The position numbers were made by a program, and so were the translations under genes. Of a stretch of DNA of 64,000 nucleotides, positions 53,763 to 62,247 are shown one piece after another. The stretch lies in assembly GCA_965223035.1 (NCBI GenBank), contig OZ244980.1:4154001-4218000 (forward strand), given 5' to 3'. Within the stretch, counting starts at the first letter, position 1; each line of letters starts with the position of its first letter. The notes below the pieces were generated by a model. It did no database searches, was not told the origin of the DNA, and worked only from the letters and a program-made list of their open reading frames with translations. Source of the stretch: CAMDPA01 sp965223035. GTDB lineage: Bacteria > Pseudomonadota > Alphaproteobacteria > Rhizobiales > Hyphomicrobiaceae.

Positions 53763-55274
53763 ATGACCTCCAACGCGCGCATCCTGCACGTTCCGAAATC
53801 GGGCGGTCTGGAGCGGCTCACAGAGCCGCGCTCCTGTGCCGTCGTCGGTGGAGGTATCGCCGGTGTTGCGGCAGCCACAGTGCTCGCGGAGCGCGGCGTG
53901 GGCGTGACGCTGTTCGAACGCGAGCACTACCTCGGCGGACGCGCCGGAGCCTGGACCGACACCCTCGGTGACGGAACAGCGTTCCAAATGGAACGCGGGT
54001 TCCATGCTTTTTTTCGACAGTATTACAACTTACGGGCGCTGCTGCGGCGTGTTGATCCAGCGTTATCCATGCTGCGCCAGCTAGACGACTATCCGATCCT
54101 CGGGCCGAGGGGGTTGGTCCAGTCGTTTGCGGGCCTGCCGAAGCGTACGCCTTGGAATGTCTTTGCCCTGACGCGTCGCACGCAAACCATCGGGCTCTCT
54201 GATCTGTTGAGGATCAACGCGCGCGCAGCACTTGAGATGTTGCGCTACGATGTCGACAAAACCTATGCGCGCTTTGATGCGCGCAGCGCCCGCGACTACC
54301 TCAACTCGCTCGCCTTCCCACCCGACGCGCGTCGCATGTTGTTTGACGTGTTCTCGCGCTCCTTTTTCACCCCCGATGACAACATGTCGGCGGCCGAGCT
54401 GTTGATGCTGTTTCACTTTTATTTCGTAGGGAACCCGGAAGGATTGTTGTTCGACGTCATGAGGCGTCCGTTCTCCAGTGCCATTTGGACGCCGTTCGAG
54501 CGTTACTTAGCGGACCTCGGCGTCGACTTGCGCACTGGCTGCCGAGTGCAGGCCATCGAACGAATCGGCCCCCGCAGCTACCGGCTCGACTACGTCGACG
54601 GCACGTTGGATGTCGACAGTTGCGTGCTGGCAACGACGGTGCCGGGTCTACAACGCATTATCGCGGCATCGCCCTCGCTCACCGAAGCGGGCTGGCGCAG
54701 ACGGATCGAAAGCCTAAGCCTCACCCATCCGTTCGCGGTCTGGCGACTTTGGCTCGACCGGCCGTTGCACCAGGACCGCGCCCCGTTTGTCGGCACCACG
54801 GGAATTGGTCGGCTCGACAACATCTCGCTTTATCATCTGTTCGAAGATGAATCGGCCGATTGGGCGTGCCGCACCGGGGGCGCGGTCGTCGAGCTCCATG
54901 CCTATGGCGTTCCCGCCGACACGCCGGAAGCAGATTTACGCGCAGACCTGATGCATGGGCTGCATCAGTTCTATCCCGAGACCCGCGGTGCACAGGTCAT
55001 CGAGGAGCGCTATTTGTGGCGGCAAGACTGCCCGGACTTCGCCATCGGCTCCTATGCATCGCGTCCTGGGGTGGTGACGCCCTTCGACGGCCTCGTTCTG
55101 GCTGGAGACTTTGCCCACATTGCAATCCCAAGCGCACTGATGGAAAGGGCAGCAAGCTCGGGGATATGGGCCGCCAACGAGCTATTGGCTCATGATGGCG
55201 TCAGACCGGAGCCGATCTATTCGGTGGCACCACGCGGGATGCTCGCCTTCAGCCAGCGCACGGTTGCAGCCTAG
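53763..55274 (+). CDS. FAD-dependent carotenoid desaturase-like oxidoreductase
   Basis: A 503-aa amine-oxidase/phytoene-desaturase-fold flavoprotein. It has the dinucleotide motif CAVVGGGIAGVAAATVLAERGVG with FEREHYLGGRAG, a central domain with RGFHAFFRQYYNLRALLRR as in CrtU/isorenieratene synthase and related proteins, and the C-terminal FAD motif FDGLVLAGDFAHIAIPSALMERAASSG. It lacks the Rieske domain of some relatives. The substrate is a polyisoprenoid or lipid, inferred only. It stands alone, and a minimal CTAG repeat lies 46 bp past its stop. Confidence 0.78.
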   Translation: MTSNARILHVPKSGGLERLTEPRSCAVVGGGIAGVAAATVLAERGVGVTLFEREHYLGGRAGAWTDTLGDGTAFQMERGFHAFFRQYYNLRALLRRVDPALSMLRQLDDYPILGPRGLVQSFAGLPKRTPWNVFALTRRTQTIGLSDLLRINARAALEMLRYDVDKTYARFDARSARDYLNSLAFPPDARRMLFDVFSRSFFTPDDNMSAAELLMLFHFYFVGNPEGLLFDVMRRPFSSAIWTPFERYLADLGVDLRTGCRVQAIERIGPRSYRLDYVDGTLDVDSCVLATTVPGLQRIIAASPSLTEAGWRRRIESLSLTHPFAVWRLWLDRPLHQDRAPFVGTTGIGRLDNISLYHLFEDESADWACRTGGAVVELHAYGVPADTPEADLRADLMHGLHQFYPETRGAQVIEERYLWRQDCPDFAIGSYASRPGVVTPFDGLVLAGDFAHIAIPSALMERAASSGIWAANELLAHDGVRPEPIYSVAPRGMLAFSQRTVAA

Positions 55275-55319
55275 GCCGGCCGGCGGCATCGCCTTTGACA
55301 AGGTCGCACGCTCTGGTGT

Positions 55320-55383
55320 CTAGAGCAACCTGCCTTTGATCGGAACCGGCTTTGCGGTTCCGATTTAAGACGCGATGATCTAG
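55320..55383 (+). repeat. CTAG-bounded repeat, copy 8 (64 bp, minimal form)
   Basis: Starts CTAGAGCAACCTGCC, has one hairpin (CGGAACC/GGTTCCG) and ends GCGATGATCTAG. Same length as copy 7. Confidence 0.92.
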
Positions 55384-55478
55384 CGTTGCCGGCGCCCGAG
55401 TTACGTTGACGCTGTTGCCAGGCGGCGTTTACGATTTGGTCGACGAGCTGAGCAACCACAGGCTATGAGGGCGGCGGC

Positions 55479-57857
55479 GTGCACGATGCGTCTACGGATA
55501 AGGAAGCGCCGGCGAGATTTGACGTTATCGGCAAGCCCGTTGCCCGGATCGAGGACAAAGCCCTACTGACCGGGGCCGCACGGTTCCTTGATGACCTGGA
55601 GTTCCCCGACACGTTGGAGGCTGCATTTGTGCGCAGTCCCCACGCGCACGCCCTCATTCACGCGATCGACGTTGACGCGGCAAAAGCCGCACCAGGGGTG
55701 GTGGCCGTATTTACGTTGGCCGATCTGCACGACCTTATATGCGCCGAGCGACTGCCGCTGCAGTTTGCCTCCGCGCAGCTTCCGCCCGCCGTCACGCCAT
55801 TTGTACTCGCCAAGGATGAAGTCTGCTACGTCGGCGAAGCCGTCGCAGCGGTGATCGCGCGATCACGCTATCTGGCCGAGGACGCCGCTGCGCTGATCGA
55901 TGTCGACTATGAACCTTTGCCGGCGGTCTCCGACTGCCGGCACGCAATGGAAGCGCACGCGCCCACGGCCCACGTGGCCCGGTCAAGCAATGTGATCGTC
56001 TCCTTCAGCCAGGCCTATGGCGACATCGATGCCGCCTTCGCCAGCGCGCCGCATCGCGCGACCGTCGCCCTCAAGCAGCACCGGGGCTGTGCCCATTCCA
56101 TCGAAGGCCGCGGTGTGCTCGCCAATTTCGACCGCAACGAAGGCCGCCTGACCGTGTGGTCCTCCACCCAGTTGGCGCACGAGGTCCGTGCCTTTCTGAT
56201 GCGGCTGTTGCGGCTTGATGAAAACCAGATTCGCGTGGTGGCGCCCGTGGTTGGCGGCGGCTTTGGCGCCAAATTCGTGATGTACCCGGAAGAAGTGGTC
56301 ATCGCGGCGGCCAGCTTGAACTTGCAGCGGCCGGTCAAATGGGTGGAAGACCGACGCGAACATTTTCTTTCCGCCGTGCAGGAGCGCGACCAGTATTGGG
56401 ATCTCGAGGTTGCGTTCGAGGCCGACGGCCGGCTGCTTGGTGTCCGCGGCCGCATGATCCACGACGAAGGCGCCTACACGCCACAAGGGATCAACCTGCC
56501 TTATAATGCGTCCACCGCTCTGCCGGGTCCCTATGTGCTACCGGCCTACAGCCTCGACGTTTTCGTGGTGGAGACCAACAAGGTCGCGACCATGCCGGTC
56601 CGCGGGGCCGGCTACCCAGAAGGCGCCTACGCCATGGAGCGCGTCCTGGACACCATCGCCCACGAGCTCGGCCTCGATCGTTCCGTCGTACGGCGCCTGA
56701 ACCTGGTTCGCCCAGAGCAACTTCCCTACGTTTCACCGATCAAGACCAGATCCGGCGCGCCCGTGACCCTCGACAGCGGCGATTTCCCTGCCTGCCTCGA
56801 CACAGCGCTCGACGCCATCGATTACGCAGGTTTTGCTGCCCGTCGGGCCGCCGCGCAGTTAAGCGGACGCATGATCGGGATCGGCATCGGCATCGGCGCC
56901 AAGGGCACCGGGCGTGGACCGTTCGAGTCCGGCATCGTGCGCATTGGTCGCTCGGGTCGCATTTCCGTTTATACCGGCGCGATGCCGATGGGGCAGGGCA
57001 TCGAGACGGCGCTGGCGCAAATTTGCGCGGAACAATTCGGTGTCGACGTCTCAGACATCAGCGTACTTGCCGGCGATACCGCCAATATCCCGCACGGTCA
57101 GGGCGGTTTCGCCAGCCGTCAGACGATCACCGCCGGCTCCGCTGTGCATCTCGCCGCCACCGCCGTGCGCGATAAAGCGCTCCACGTCGCCAGCCATTTG
57201 TTGGAAACTGGCACCGATGATCTGGTCGTGCGCAACGGCCGCATCGAGGTGGCCGGCGCTCCCGGCAGTGGACTGTCACTGCAGGAGATTGCCGAAGCCG
57301 TATCCGGGGTGCCGGGTTACGCCATGCCTGGTAATTTCGAGCCGGGCCTGGAAAGCCTGCAAAACTTCATGCCTTCGGCCCTGACCTATGGCATGGGCTG
57401 CCATGCCGTTGAAGTTGAGGTCGATCCTGAGACGCTCGGTGTCAGGATCTTGCGCTACGTCCTCGTCAACGACAGCGGACGGGTGGTCAATCCGATGATC
57501 GTGACCGGTCAACTGGTTGGCGGCGCCGTGCACGGCATCGGCAATGCGTTGCTGGAGCACATGATCTACGATGAAGCGGCGCAGCCACTGACCACAACGT
57601 TTGCCGATTATACGATGCCGACCGCGACGGAGGTGCCCAACATCGCTGTGGTGCTGGCGGCCTATCCCTCGCCGCTCAATCCGCTCGGCGTGAAGGGTGT
57701 CGGCGAGGCCGGCTGCGTGCCCGCCGCCGGCGCGATCGTGTCAGCGGTGGAGCATGCGCTGTGCGATCATGATATCCGCATTCCCGAGTATCCCGTCACA
57801 CCGAGCCTCCTGTTCCACTTGCTGAGTGAAGCCCGCCAACGGTCCAACGTCCGATAA
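55479..57857 (+). CDS. Molybdenum hydroxylase large subunit (xanthine dehydrogenase/CoxL family)
   Basis: A 792-aa molybdopterin-binding subunit that hydroxylates an aromatic, heterocyclic or aldehyde substrate. N-terminal domain GKPVARIEDKALLTGAARFLDDL with PHAHALI, the Ald_Xan_dh_C2 domain with VVGGGFGAKFVMYPEEVV, the active-site loop PVRGAGYPEGAYAMERV (the AYRGAGR position of form II CoxL-type proteins), TGAMPMGQGIETALAQ and the catalytic Glu in GVKGVGEAGCVPAA. The FAD and FeS subunits are not adjacent, which is unusual. GTG 55479 with GAGGGCGG upstream. Confidence 0.88.
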   Translation: MHDASTDKEAPARFDVIGKPVARIEDKALLTGAARFLDDLEFPDTLEAAFVRSPHAHALIHAIDVDAAKAAPGVVAVFTLADLHDLICAERLPLQFASAQLPPAVTPFVLAKDEVCYVGEAVAAVIARSRYLAEDAAALIDVDYEPLPAVSDCRHAMEAHAPTAHVARSSNVIVSFSQAYGDIDAAFASAPHRATVALKQHRGCAHSIEGRGVLANFDRNEGRLTVWSSTQLAHEVRAFLMRLLRLDENQIRVVAPVVGGGFGAKFVMYPEEVVIAAASLNLQRPVKWVEDRREHFLSAVQERDQYWDLEVAFEADGRLLGVRGRMIHDEGAYTPQGINLPYNASTALPGPYVLPAYSLDVFVVETNKVATMPVRGAGYPEGAYAMERVLDTIAHELGLDRSVVRRLNLVRPEQLPYVSPIKTRSGAPVTLDSGDFPACLDTALDAIDYAGFAARRAAAQLSGRMIGIGIGIGAKGTGRGPFESGIVRIGRSGRISVYTGAMPMGQGIETALAQICAEQFGVDVSDISVLAGDTANIPHGQGGFASRQTITAGSAVHLAATAVRDKALHVASHLLETGTDDLVVRNGRIEVAGAPGSGLSLQEIAEAVSGVPGYAMPGNFEPGLESLQNFMPSALTYGMGCHAVEVEVDPETLGVRILRYVLVNDSGRVVNPMIVTGQLVGGAVHGIGNALLEHMIYDEAAQPLTTTFADYTMPTATEVPNIAVVLAAYPSPLNPLGVKGVGEAGCVPAAGAIVSAVEHALCDHDIRIPEYPVTPSLLFHLLSEARQRSNVR

Positions 57858-57909
57858 GGCGTGGTTTGCGCCTCGGTGCCATCTCCGGCTGGAATAGACA
57901 GGGGCCGCG

Positions 57910-58902
57910 TCAGATCTTGGCCATGTCGAACGTGGAGGCTGCGAACAGCTCCTCGACCGCCACCTTGCGGTCCGTCAGCCCCTGCTCAAACGCATACTGG
58001 GTCAGGGCTTCGATCTCATGACGGCTTTCCGCCACACCGTACCGCCAGAAATCCGCTCCCATCGCCGCCATGGTCTCGCGGGTTTCAGCTTCGAGCCAAG
58101 GCAGCGTCACCATCAGCGCATTGACGTCGGTGAGGTCGATCATGGCCAGACGTTTGGCCTCAAGAAACGCCTTGTAGAGGCTGACCGGCAGCCAGGGATA
58201 GCGCTCGACCAACGACTTGCGAATGCCGACCATGTGCATGATGGGGAACAGGCCTGTCTCCTTGAAGTAAGCCCGTTCGACCGCACGGTAGTCGGCAAAC
58301 AGACGCTTGATGTTCGGTTCCCCGGCCAAAAAGCTGGATGGCGCCCGCGCGGTGGCGAGCGCGTCGAGTTCCCCATCGCGCAACATGCCCACCAACGTTT
58401 TATCATCGGGAATCGCCTGCAAATCGACGCCTTGGATCGGTTTCAGGGGCGTTCGCTCGTGCCGGCCCGGCTCCTCCTGGCCACCCTGCCGCCAGTGAAT
58501 TTGCGTTGGCAGCACATTGTATTGGTGCTGGAGCAGGCCTCGTATCCAAACCACCGCGGTGATCTGATACTCAGGCAACCCGACGCGCTTGCCGCGCAGA
58601 TCCTCAGGCCGCTCGATGCCAGCATCGGCCCGCACATAGATCCCGTTGTGCCGAAAGGTCCGTGAGACAAAGGCCGGAATTGCGGTGTAGGGTGACGTTC
58701 CGGCGGCCACGGTGCGAATGTAGCTCGACATCGACATCTCGGCGACGTCGAATTCCTGAAACACGAACTGGCGGTGAAAAATCTCCTCTGGATAGAGAGG
58801 CAGATAGGTGACGCTACAGCCCTCCACTTTGACGCGCCCGTCAATGATCGCCTTGGTGCGATCGTAGTTGCCACAGGCAATTGTGATTGGCACGTCGACC
58901 AT
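57910..58902 (-). CDS. 4,5-dihydroxyphthalate decarboxylase-like protein
   Basis: A 330-aa protein with the type II periplasmic-binding-like fold used by 4,5-dihydroxyphthalate decarboxylases. Begins MVDVPITIACGNYDRTKAI; includes YPEEIFHRQFVFQEFDVAEMSMSSYI, DLRGKRVGLPEYQITAVVWIRGLL and LFPIMHMVGIRKSLVE. No signal peptide, so cytoplasmic. ATG 58902 is fixed by a GGAGG upstream. Divergent from the LigB dioxygenase at 59065. Inferred to decarboxylate or bind an aromatic acid. Confidence 0.82.
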   Translation of the reverse strand: MVDVPITIACGNYDRTKAIIDGRVKVEGCSVTYLPLYPEEIFHRQFVFQEFDVAEMSMSSYIRTVAAGTSPYTAIPAFVSRTFRHNGIYVRADAGIERPEDLRGKRVGLPEYQITAVVWIRGLLQHQYNVLPTQIHWRQGGQEEPGRHERTPLKPIQGVDLQAIPDDKTLVGMLRDGELDALATARAPSSFLAGEPNIKRLFADYRAVERAYFKETGLFPIMHMVGIRKSLVERYPWLPVSLYKAFLEAKRLAMIDLTDVNALMVTLPWLEAETRETMAAMGADFWRYGVAESRHEIEALTQYAFEQGLTDRKVAVEELFAASTFDMAKI

Positions 58903-59064
58903 GAAACCCTCCAACACCAAAGCGCAAGTTTACTCAAAACCGATCAGGGCCGGAACCGTCATGGCGGGCCACTTGAACTCGCAACGGTACTTTGTTCCAT
59001 TCTGACTGTGAAGCCGCCAGCTGCCATCCGCAGTAGTGCTGCCGGCAAGCGAGGAGACCAGGTG

Positions 59065-60123
59065 ATGATATCGACCGTCATCGGCGGTGCGATGCTGCCG
59101 CATGCACCCCAATTCTTCACCATGCCTGACACCGAAGACAAGGCCAATGTCGAGCGCGTGCGCACGCTGGCCGCCGACCTTGGTGAGCGATTGCGGGCGC
59201 TCAAGCCCGATCTGTGGATCATCTTCTCAAACGACCACGCCGAGCAATTCTTCCACACGGCCGCCCCCCCATTCACCATTCACGCCGGTGGCGAAGCCAA
59301 AGGCGAATTCGCCGGCCGTCGCTTCCATTGGAGCGTCCCCAGTGAGATCGGCTTTGAACTCGTCCGCCAACTCTATCGCCAGAACTTCGACCCTGCCTTC
59401 TCCAGCACGGCCAATATCGATTACGCGATCGGCATACCGCTCACCCACCTTGGCCATACCGATCCGGTGCTGCCGATCTACGTCAACGCTTACCTGCCTC
59501 CGCAGCCAACCATGGAGCGTTGCTACCAATTCGGTCAGGCCGTCGCGCGCATCGTCACCGCGCTCGGCCTAAACACGGTGATCCTCGCCAGCGGTGGGAT
59601 GTCGCACTTTCCCGGTACGGATCGCTATGCCCATCCGGACTTGGCCTGGGACAACCGCGTTTTGGAAAAGCTCGCGACCGGTAACCTGAAATCACTGATC
59701 GGCTACGATGAAAACGAGCTCGACGCCACCGGCAACATCGAATTGAGGTGTTGGGCCTGCGCCGCCGGCGCCCTCGGCGAGCGCAAACCCGACGTGGTCT
59801 CGATGGACCCGAGCTGGCATCACAACTACGCGTCGCTGGGTTGGGTCGGTGGCGCGACCGGCGATTACGTCGCCCACTACCCGGCGATCAAACCGGAGCT
59901 GGTCGAGCTCACCGCAGCGCTGCATCGGCTCGCTCACGACGAAGCCGCTCGCAACGCGTATTTAAGCGATCCGGCGGCCTACGCGGATGGTTTCCAGCTT
60001 CCCGATCATCAGCGCCAAGCGCTGATCGCCTTCGACCTGCCCACATTCGTCACCATCGGCGCCCATCCGCTGATACCGTTCCTCGCCCAGCTGCAAATCG
60101 AGCGCGCCAAGCCAAAGCCCTGA
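59065..60123 (+). CDS. LigB-type extradiol ring-cleavage dioxygenase
   Basis: A 352-aa class III extradiol dioxygenase. Residues 1-270 are the LigB-like catalytic domain with iron ligands expected in MLPHAPQFF (His12) and WIIFSNDHAEQFF (near residue 55), and the conserved ILASGGMSHFPG. The C-terminal 80 residues (LSDPAAYADGFQLPDHQRQALIAFD) are a fused LigA-like small subunit. ATG 59065 follows GGAGACCAGGTG. Opens the ring of a catechol or hydroxypyridine-like diol; exact substrate unknown. Confidence 0.85.
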   Translation: MISTVIGGAMLPHAPQFFTMPDTEDKANVERVRTLAADLGERLRALKPDLWIIFSNDHAEQFFHTAAPPFTIHAGGEAKGEFAGRRFHWSVPSEIGFELVRQLYRQNFDPAFSSTANIDYAIGIPLTHLGHTDPVLPIYVNAYLPPQPTMERCYQFGQAVARIVTALGLNTVILASGGMSHFPGTDRYAHPDLAWDNRVLEKLATGNLKSLIGYDENELDATGNIELRCWACAAGALGERKPDVVSMDPSWHHNYASLGWVGGATGDYVAHYPAIKPELVELTAALHRLAHDEAARNAYLSDPAAYADGFQLPDHQRQALIAFDLPTFVTIGAHPLIPFLAQLQIERAKPKP

Positions 60124-60124
60124 C

Positions 60125-60175
60125 CCGCCGCCAAGCTTAAGCCACCGCCAAGCCTAAGCCGCCGCCAAGCTTAAG
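60125..60175 (+). repeat. 17-bp tandem repeat, three units
   Basis: Unit CCGCCGCCAAGCTTAAG with two single-base variants, directly after the dioxygenase stop. Confidence 0.9.
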
Positions 60176-60185
60176 CCACCGACTG

Positions 60186-60214
60186 AGCCCTCAGGCGAGG
60201 AGGCCCTGAGGGCT
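60186..60214. terminator. Bidirectional terminator between LigB and isochorismatase genes
   Basis: A perfect 10-bp stem AGCCCTCAGG / CCTGAGGGCT with a 9-base loop, between convergent genes. Confidence 0.8.
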
Positions 60215-60230
60215 GAGGATCAATCGCCCC

Positions 60231-60947
60231 TCACTGGGCAGCCATCGACGGGGTGTCAGCAAGCGCGTTGAGATGTTCAACAACCTCATCGATTTTCATC
60301 ACATCGATGTACTTGTGATGCAGATCGAACAGATTGACCTTGTGGATCAGGTCGGACCGATCAAAGGTCGCCTCCTCCACCAACGCCACATGATAGCCGC
60401 TCGAATAGGCGTCCACACAACTGGCGCGCACGCAGCCCGAGGTCGATTCCCCGCAGACGATAAGGCTTCGCACACCGAGGAAGTTGAGGTGCGAGATCAA
60501 CGGCGTACCCTGAAAGATCGAAGCCCGTTGCTTTTTGATGATCACATCCTCCGGTTGTGGCGTAAAGGCGTGATAGATCTCGAACATTTCAGGGGCAATC
60601 TTTCGGGCGATGCGCGTCGAGCCGACACCCCAGGGCCGGTTCTGTGGCCGCGTCTCCTGGGTGCAGTAGAAGATTGGCAGACTGGCGCGACGGGCTGCCG
60701 CCAATAAGCGCATCGTCGGCTCGATGGCCGCGTAGGCGAAGTGCCCGCACGTGTTGTAGTGGCTGGGAGTTGTCTCCACCGGTGGCCGCGGGCCGCCTTC
60801 GTAGACCAACCGATAAAGATCGATCACCAACAGCGCCGGCTGCGCCCCCACGCGCGTCTCTCGGCGATAGTTGGAGTAAACGCTGATCGTATCGGCGTCG
60901 ATGACGTCAGCCCAGCAATGGTCCTCGAACTCCTCGATCCGTGCCAT
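60231..60947 (-). CDS. Isochorismatase-fold amidohydrolase (N-carbamoylsarcosine amidase-like), copy 1
   Basis: A 238-aa cysteine hydrolase. Catalytic triad positions by family: Asp in PALLVIDLYRLVYEG, Lys in IIKKQRASIFQGTPL and Cys in LIVCGESTSGCVRASCVDA. ATG 60947 has GGAG six bases upstream. It follows the second isochorismatase gene by 63 bp on the same strand. Hydrolyses an amide such as maleamate or N-carbamoyl compound; substrate inferred from the adjacent ring-cleavage genes. Confidence 0.87.
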   Translation of the reverse strand: MARIEEFEDHCWADVIDADTISVYSNYRRETRVGAQPALLVIDLYRLVYEGGPRPPVETTPSHYNTCGHFAYAAIEPTMRLLAAARRASLPIFYCTQETRPQNRPWGVGSTRIARKIAPEMFEIYHAFTPQPEDVIIKKQRASIFQGTPLISHLNFLGVRSLIVCGESTSGCVRASCVDAYSSGYHVALVEEATFDRSDLIHKVNLFDLHHKYIDVMKIDEVVEHLNALADTPSMAAQ

Positions 60948-61010
60948 ATGCATCTCCTGTAGGGCTGCGGCTGCGCCAGTAAGCACGCCCACCAGCAGCC
61001 GCATATCGAC

Positions 61011-61826
61011 CTAATACCAAACCTCGCCCTTCTTGACGCCGGTGCCGGCGGGCAGGTCAAACATCCCCTGTGGAAGCGTCGCCAAATGCTCAAGCACCTG
61101 ATCCGACGAGAGCACGTTGGCGTACTTGGCGTTCATATCGCAAAGGTTGATGGCGTGGCTGGCCTGGCTTCGATCAAAGCAACCGTCTTCCACCACGGTC
61201 GTGCGAAAATTGAGCGAAAACGAATCCAGCACCGTCGCGCGCACGCATCCAGACGTGGTGGTGCCGGTTACGATCACGCTATCGCAGCCCAGGTTTTGCA
61301 AATAACTGTGCAGCGGTGAGCCAAAAAAACCCGACGGCTTCTCCTTGCGCACCACCAGGTCGCGCGGGCCGGGCTCGATCTCTTTGACGATCACGTTACC
61401 GTCCCGGCCGTCGTAGGCGGTGCTTTCGATGATGACGGCACCGTCCTCGTCGTTGCGAGAGTTCTTCCAAGCCCACGAGCCGGCATTCCAGCCGTCAGCA
61501 CGTCGCGTGCCGGTGGTGTAGATCACCGGGATGCCCTTGGCGCGGCAAACCTCGATGAGTTTTTGCAGCACCGGGATCGCCGCCCAGCCCTCCTCTCCGC
61601 AGGAATTGCGCCACTTCTTGATCGACTCCAAAATCGGTAACGAGCTTTCACCAACGAACGCATAGTTGACGTCGATCACCAAAAGAGCCGGACGCTTACC
61701 CCACGCGGCCAAAGCCCCGTAGCCCGCCGCCGCGAACACCTGCTTATCGCGCTCGGTCAGGAATTGATCCCAGATCCGTGGCTTGCCTTCGCTTGTGTCT
61801 CGTTTGCCTGACTTGCCGTCGTCCAT
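61011..61826 (-). CDS. Isochorismatase-fold amidohydrolase, copy 2
   Basis: A 271-aa paralogue of the neighbouring gene, with a 45-residue N-terminal extension (DQFLTERDKQVFAAAGYGALAAWG). Triad: Asp in PALLVIDVNYAFVG, Lys in VVRKEKPSGFFGSPL and Cys in VIVTGTTTSGCVRATVLDS. Strong AGGAGG before ATG 61826. First gene of a two-gene operon. Confidence 0.87.
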   Translation of the reverse strand: MDDGKSGKRDTSEGKPRIWDQFLTERDKQVFAAAGYGALAAWGKRPALLVIDVNYAFVGESSLPILESIKKWRNSCGEEGWAAIPVLQKLIEVCRAKGIPVIYTTGTRRADGWNAGSWAWKNSRNDEDGAVIIESTAYDGRDGNVIVKEIEPGPRDLVVRKEKPSGFFGSPLHSYLQNLGCDSVIVTGTTTSGCVRATVLDSFSLNFRTTVVEDGCFDRSQASHAINLCDMNAKYANVLSSDQVLEHLATLPQGMFDLPAGTGVKKGEVWY

Positions 61827-62152
61827 GGCTGTTCGCCTCCTGTCGTACAATGTCTGTGTTGCGGCGCACCTTGCGCGCATTGGACCTGCCAGACCAGCAT
61901 CGCCCCGCTTGAAGATGGCCTCGACCGCAAGCAGCTTCCGCACTGCGGGGCGCTCGGTTCCGGATCACGATATTGACATGAGGGCGGGGCCATCGGCCAG
62001 CCCCATGCTTGGTCATCACCATGCCCTCCTGATAGGTCCAAAATCGCCCCGAGTTATCGCATCACGGGATCTATCCGCTCACCTTCGGAGACGGCTGGGT
62101 CGTGCACACCACGACATCTTGACCGCTTGCGGTCAACCGAATCCGGCCAACC
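61827..62152. other. Intergenic stretch upstream of the isochorismatase operon
   Basis: Promoter region of the minus-strand operon; no gene seen. Confidence 0.5.
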
Positions 62153-62247
62153 TTGCAGGTGGCCATCCTCGGTTTCGGCGCTTACCTGGTCCTGCGGGAT
62201 CAGATTACCGCTGATACCATGATCGCGGCCTCCATCATCTGTGCTGG
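62153..62247 (+). pseudogene. Fragment of a PrtD/HasD-type type I secretion ABC transporter
   Basis: A 32-residue piece (LQVAILGFGAYLVLRDQIT, then ADTMIAASII) matches the transmembrane region of PrtD-family T1SS exporters. The homology stops at about 62247, where it meets the 3' end of the phosphatase gene. A relic of a second, distinct type I secretion locus. Confidence 0.6.

Noticed and set aside
60125..60175. Coding or regulatory repeat after the LigB gene
   Set aside because: Three imperfect 17-bp units outside any frame; recorded only as a simple repeat.
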